Source: Typhlomys cinereus
Lineage: Eukaryota > Chordata > Mammalia > Rodentia > Platacanthomyidae
Reading direction: 5' to 3'
Length of the DNA stretch: 64,000 bases
Assembly: GCA_023101885.1 (NCBI GenBank)
Contig: JALPQD010000044.1
Location: 1,054,001 to 1,118,000 of the forward strand
Of this stretch, positions 61,481-64,000 are shown piece by piece (position 1 is the first letter of the stretch; the number at the start of each line of letters is the position of its first letter). Position numbers and translations under genes: made by a program. The notes beneath the pieces were generated by a model. That model did no database searches, was not told the DNA's origin, and worked only from the letters and a program-made list of their open reading frames with translations.

Positions 61481-61684
61481 ACTGGGCATTTTCAAAGATA
61501 GTCAGGAAGCTGAGCTATCATCTCATAGTGCCTTAACTGAAGATATGAGGAAAAACAATTGCCTAAATTAAGCATGATAGACACAAAATTACCTCAGCCC
61601 ACCATGTGGCATAATGCGTAATGAATGAGTGATTTCCTTTGACTTCACTTGCAGCTTAAAAGCTCCCATTACATACTATGAAAG

Positions 61685-62050
61685 TGTCATGTTTTGAAAT
61701 TTGAGTTGCCCCCCTCCCAGACTCAAATATTTGAATTTTTAGTTGTTTGAGAAGGTCATGGTATCTTTATGGAAGGCGGGGCCTTGCTGGAAGAAGACAG
61801 TCACAGGGTATAGGCCTTAAATTGATTAGTCCCACCCTACTTCCAGGAATAGTCTGCTCTTATATTTGGCAGTTTTGCAGTTCCAAGCCTCCATGACAGA
61901 TGTAATTTAGTCTGCTTCCAACTTTTGCCAGTCAGTCATGCCTTTTCTCCCATAATGCACAAGATGCCCCCTGTGGAATAAATCTTCTTTTCTCCCTTTG
62001 TATTGCTTGAGCCTCAGTGGTGTCTCACAGTAACTAGAGAAGAGTAATTG
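61685..62050 (+). mobile_element. ORR1-like MaLR LTR
   Basis: 'tgtcatgttttgaaatttga', 'agaaggtcatggtatcttta', 'cggggccttgctggaagaag', 'cccaccctacttccaggaat' and 'ggaataaatcttcttttctc' follow ORR1-type LTRs and line up with 50690-51046. The 3' end is overwritten by a T-run (62050-62060), so no duplication can be read. Confidence 0.85.
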
Positions 62051-62061
62051 TTTTTTTTTTC

Positions 62062-63004
62062 ATCCATTATTTCAACTCACAATTTCAACTCACAATCCTG
62101 CAACAAGAATATAATACAAATGCACAAACCAAATGCCTATTCCACAGGCATCTGAAGCTTAGGGAAATATCAAAGCAATGCATGTATGTTATGTGTTCAT
62201 GCTGTGCTTGAATTAGAACTTAAGGAGACAATTTATATCCCTCATCATCCTGACACTCAAATAGGTCACAATTAGAATACTGAGAAGTGTGAATCTGTGT
62301 CTGCATTTATTAGATGAGCTCATACACAGCTGCTATTTTTGTAGGTTAAACATATCTATAGTTATGATTTTAAACAACTTAACTGACTCACTGTCTCCTT
62401 TATTGCTATCTACAATGCTTTCCAAGTAGGTATGTATTTAAAGTATTTGCTTTAAATAATAGTGCTATACATCTTTTGTCCTTACTCTAAGAAAAATCTC
62501 CATAAACAAAATATCTCAGGAATGAACTTTTAAATTTTTATAATTTATCTTTACTTGTGCTGAGGATACATGGCTTCCATTTCAAGAACATTTTATCCAT
62601 TTTCCCAGTGATTTTCTATTAAATATGACATAACTAAATTTTGGTAACATAATGTTTACTTAAAAACATTAAATTCTTCCATGTATTTAGCCATTTATGC
62701 CCAGAACTGTCACAATGCTTTGTTAGCTCTTAAGGAAGCTAATACTCCAAATGCTATACCTGCTCCATCATTCCTGACAGATACACTGCTGTCAAAGTTG
62801 GTTTACTTGGTTGAATTAAAAATGAATAATGAGTGAATACAATTATTGAGTTAATAATGATATCTCTCCCTTTTTACCCAATTGTTAAATCTAACTTTTT
62901 GCTTTTGATATTTTTTCTTTGTTTTCCTTAAATACATGTGCTATAGTTTCTTCGCATGCTGCCAATAAATTCACTGCAAATCGCCTATGGTAACAAGGGA
63001 TTTT
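62062..63004. other. AT-rich stretch without recognisable gene
   Basis: Nothing recognised. Confidence 0.5.
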
Positions 63005-63370
63005 ATTTAGACTTTGTGATTGTGTGGTTACAGTTCTTGTCCAGCTTGGTAGGAAGTTCATATGAGCACCAGGAGCTGAGGAAACTGACCACACCATATT
63101 CATAGGACTATTAAGGACAATCCTTACTTACCAGACCATCACTCATGTCTTGACAAGTATACAGAAGAAGGTCAACCTCCTTAACCACTTCCTTCTATTT
63201 TATTCACCTGCCCAAGGCCTAGTCTCACCCACTATGGGTTGGACCCTCCTCACCAATCAGAAAATATCCTGCAGACTTGCTCAGAGCTCAACTCAATTAC
63301 CAATTCTTTACAACTGTACCCAAAGTTTAGCTTACAACTATAAGGTTGGCAAGGTTATCTAACTATGAAA
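63005..63370 (-). mobile_element. ERVL-like LTR
   Basis: This is the most complete uninterrupted copy of the LTR type also seen at 4700, 23055, 49985 and 53205. It has 'gtggttacagttcttgtcca', 'caggagctgaggaaactgac', 'cacccactatgggttggacc' and 'tacaactgtacccaaagttt' in order. A 70-codon frame on each strand over it is not a gene. Confidence 0.65.
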
Positions 63371-63429
63371 ATATATTCCTATTTTTCCATCTTTTGTCAT
63401 TTAATACTTAGTTCATTAGCTACTGATAT

Positions 63430-63665
63430 ATCTCATGCTCCAGTAAATGCTTAGGCACACATATCATCAAAGACAACCCAGATGAAACTCAGTGAGCCAC
63501 ACAATTGTTAAGATATGGAAACAGGAGGGAGACTGGTAGGAAGATGGAGGGTTATAATGGGAAAAAGAAGGAGGGAGGAATTAGGAATTAAGGTATATCA
63601 TTAATTCACTGTATTCATGTATGAAACTTTAAGAAAATAAAAAGATTTATATCTGAAAAATAAAA
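63430..63665 (+). mobile_element. LINE-1 3' tail
   Basis: 'gtaaatgcttaggcacacat', G-rich 'gaaacaggagggagactggt', 'ttcatgtatgaaactttaag' and the A-rich end with AATAAAAA. The same family as 56115-56410. Confidence 0.75.
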
Positions 63666-64000
63666 ATATGAAGCAAGTACTTATGACATGTCAGTAAAAT
63701 TGAGTGGATTTTTCTAAATATACTTGAGGCTCATGGGAGAAAAGTGACAACTGAGGGATTATTAATTCAATTATAAGAAATTATAATTTCTAGCTCCAAG
63801 AAAGAGCTTTCATTTTGGCACTGGGAGAAGCAGCCAGACGTATTTATTCTAAAAGTAGTCAGCTTGAGGAAAGTCAATAGTAACCAGAGCATTCATGGCA
63901 TTTTTTAGGAGGAAAAGAAAAGCTAGCAGGTGGATTCAGTACATTTCAGCACAAATGATTCATGACTTTGAAACCCATATCTCCCTGGACACTCAGATTT
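63666..64000. other. Unassigned sequence to window end
   Basis: No gene or repeat recognised. Confidence 0.45.

Overview
This window looks like ordinary, AT-rich, gene-poor rodent DNA, either intergenic or deep intronic. The repeat content gives the organism away: tRNA-derived B2/B4/ID-type SINEs, 7SL-derived B1 monomers, ORR1/MT/MLT-type MaLR LTRs and rodent L1 3' untranslated regions. Together these point to a mouse-like (myodont) rodent. The youngest SINE family is B2-like but does not read like the Mus or Rattus B2 consensus as I know it, so I favour a non-murine myodont such as a jerboa or another muroid. That species guess is inference. I found no functional host protein-coding gene, no convincing functional RNA gene, no CRISPR array and nothing prokaryotic. 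Most long reading frames here are accidents of microsatellites, SINEs and LTRs.

Layout. 1-5 kb: a B4 SINE relic, an L1 ORF2 3' end, a clear processed pseudogene of ribosomal protein L35A (3405-3840) and an old LTR piece. 5-17 kb: mostly unannotatable AT-rich sequence with a MaLR LTR, two SINEs, a Tigger DNA-transposon relic and a long (GT)n. 17-25 kb: two ERVL-like LTRs, an unrecognised minus-strand open stretch, and a MaLR LTR apparently nested inside another LTR. 25-36 kb: three SINEs (two of the young family), a 2-kb minus-strand L1 3' region with a (TTTC)n expansion inside it, and an L1 with a 5' inversion (twin priming). 36-50 kb: two young L1 3' ends with perfect 16-bp target-site duplications, several MaLR/MLT1 LTRs and SINEs. 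50-64 kb: a purine-only microsatellite split by an ORR1-like solo LTR, a 689-bp retroviral solo LTR with visible promoter boxes, three more young SINEs, an unrecognised 158-codon open frame at 56.4 kb, and further L1 and LTR remnants.

The sequence records successive retrotransposition rather than a set of interacting genes. Several insertions can be dated relative to one another by nesting and by how intact their target-site duplications are. I looked for a novel system and do not see one. The points most worth a second look are the twin-primed L1, the two solo LTRs with duplicated target sites, the two open frames I could not identify, and a few unique stretches that might be conserved non-coding elements. 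Element boundaries not fixed by a target-site duplication are approximate, to within a few tens of bases.
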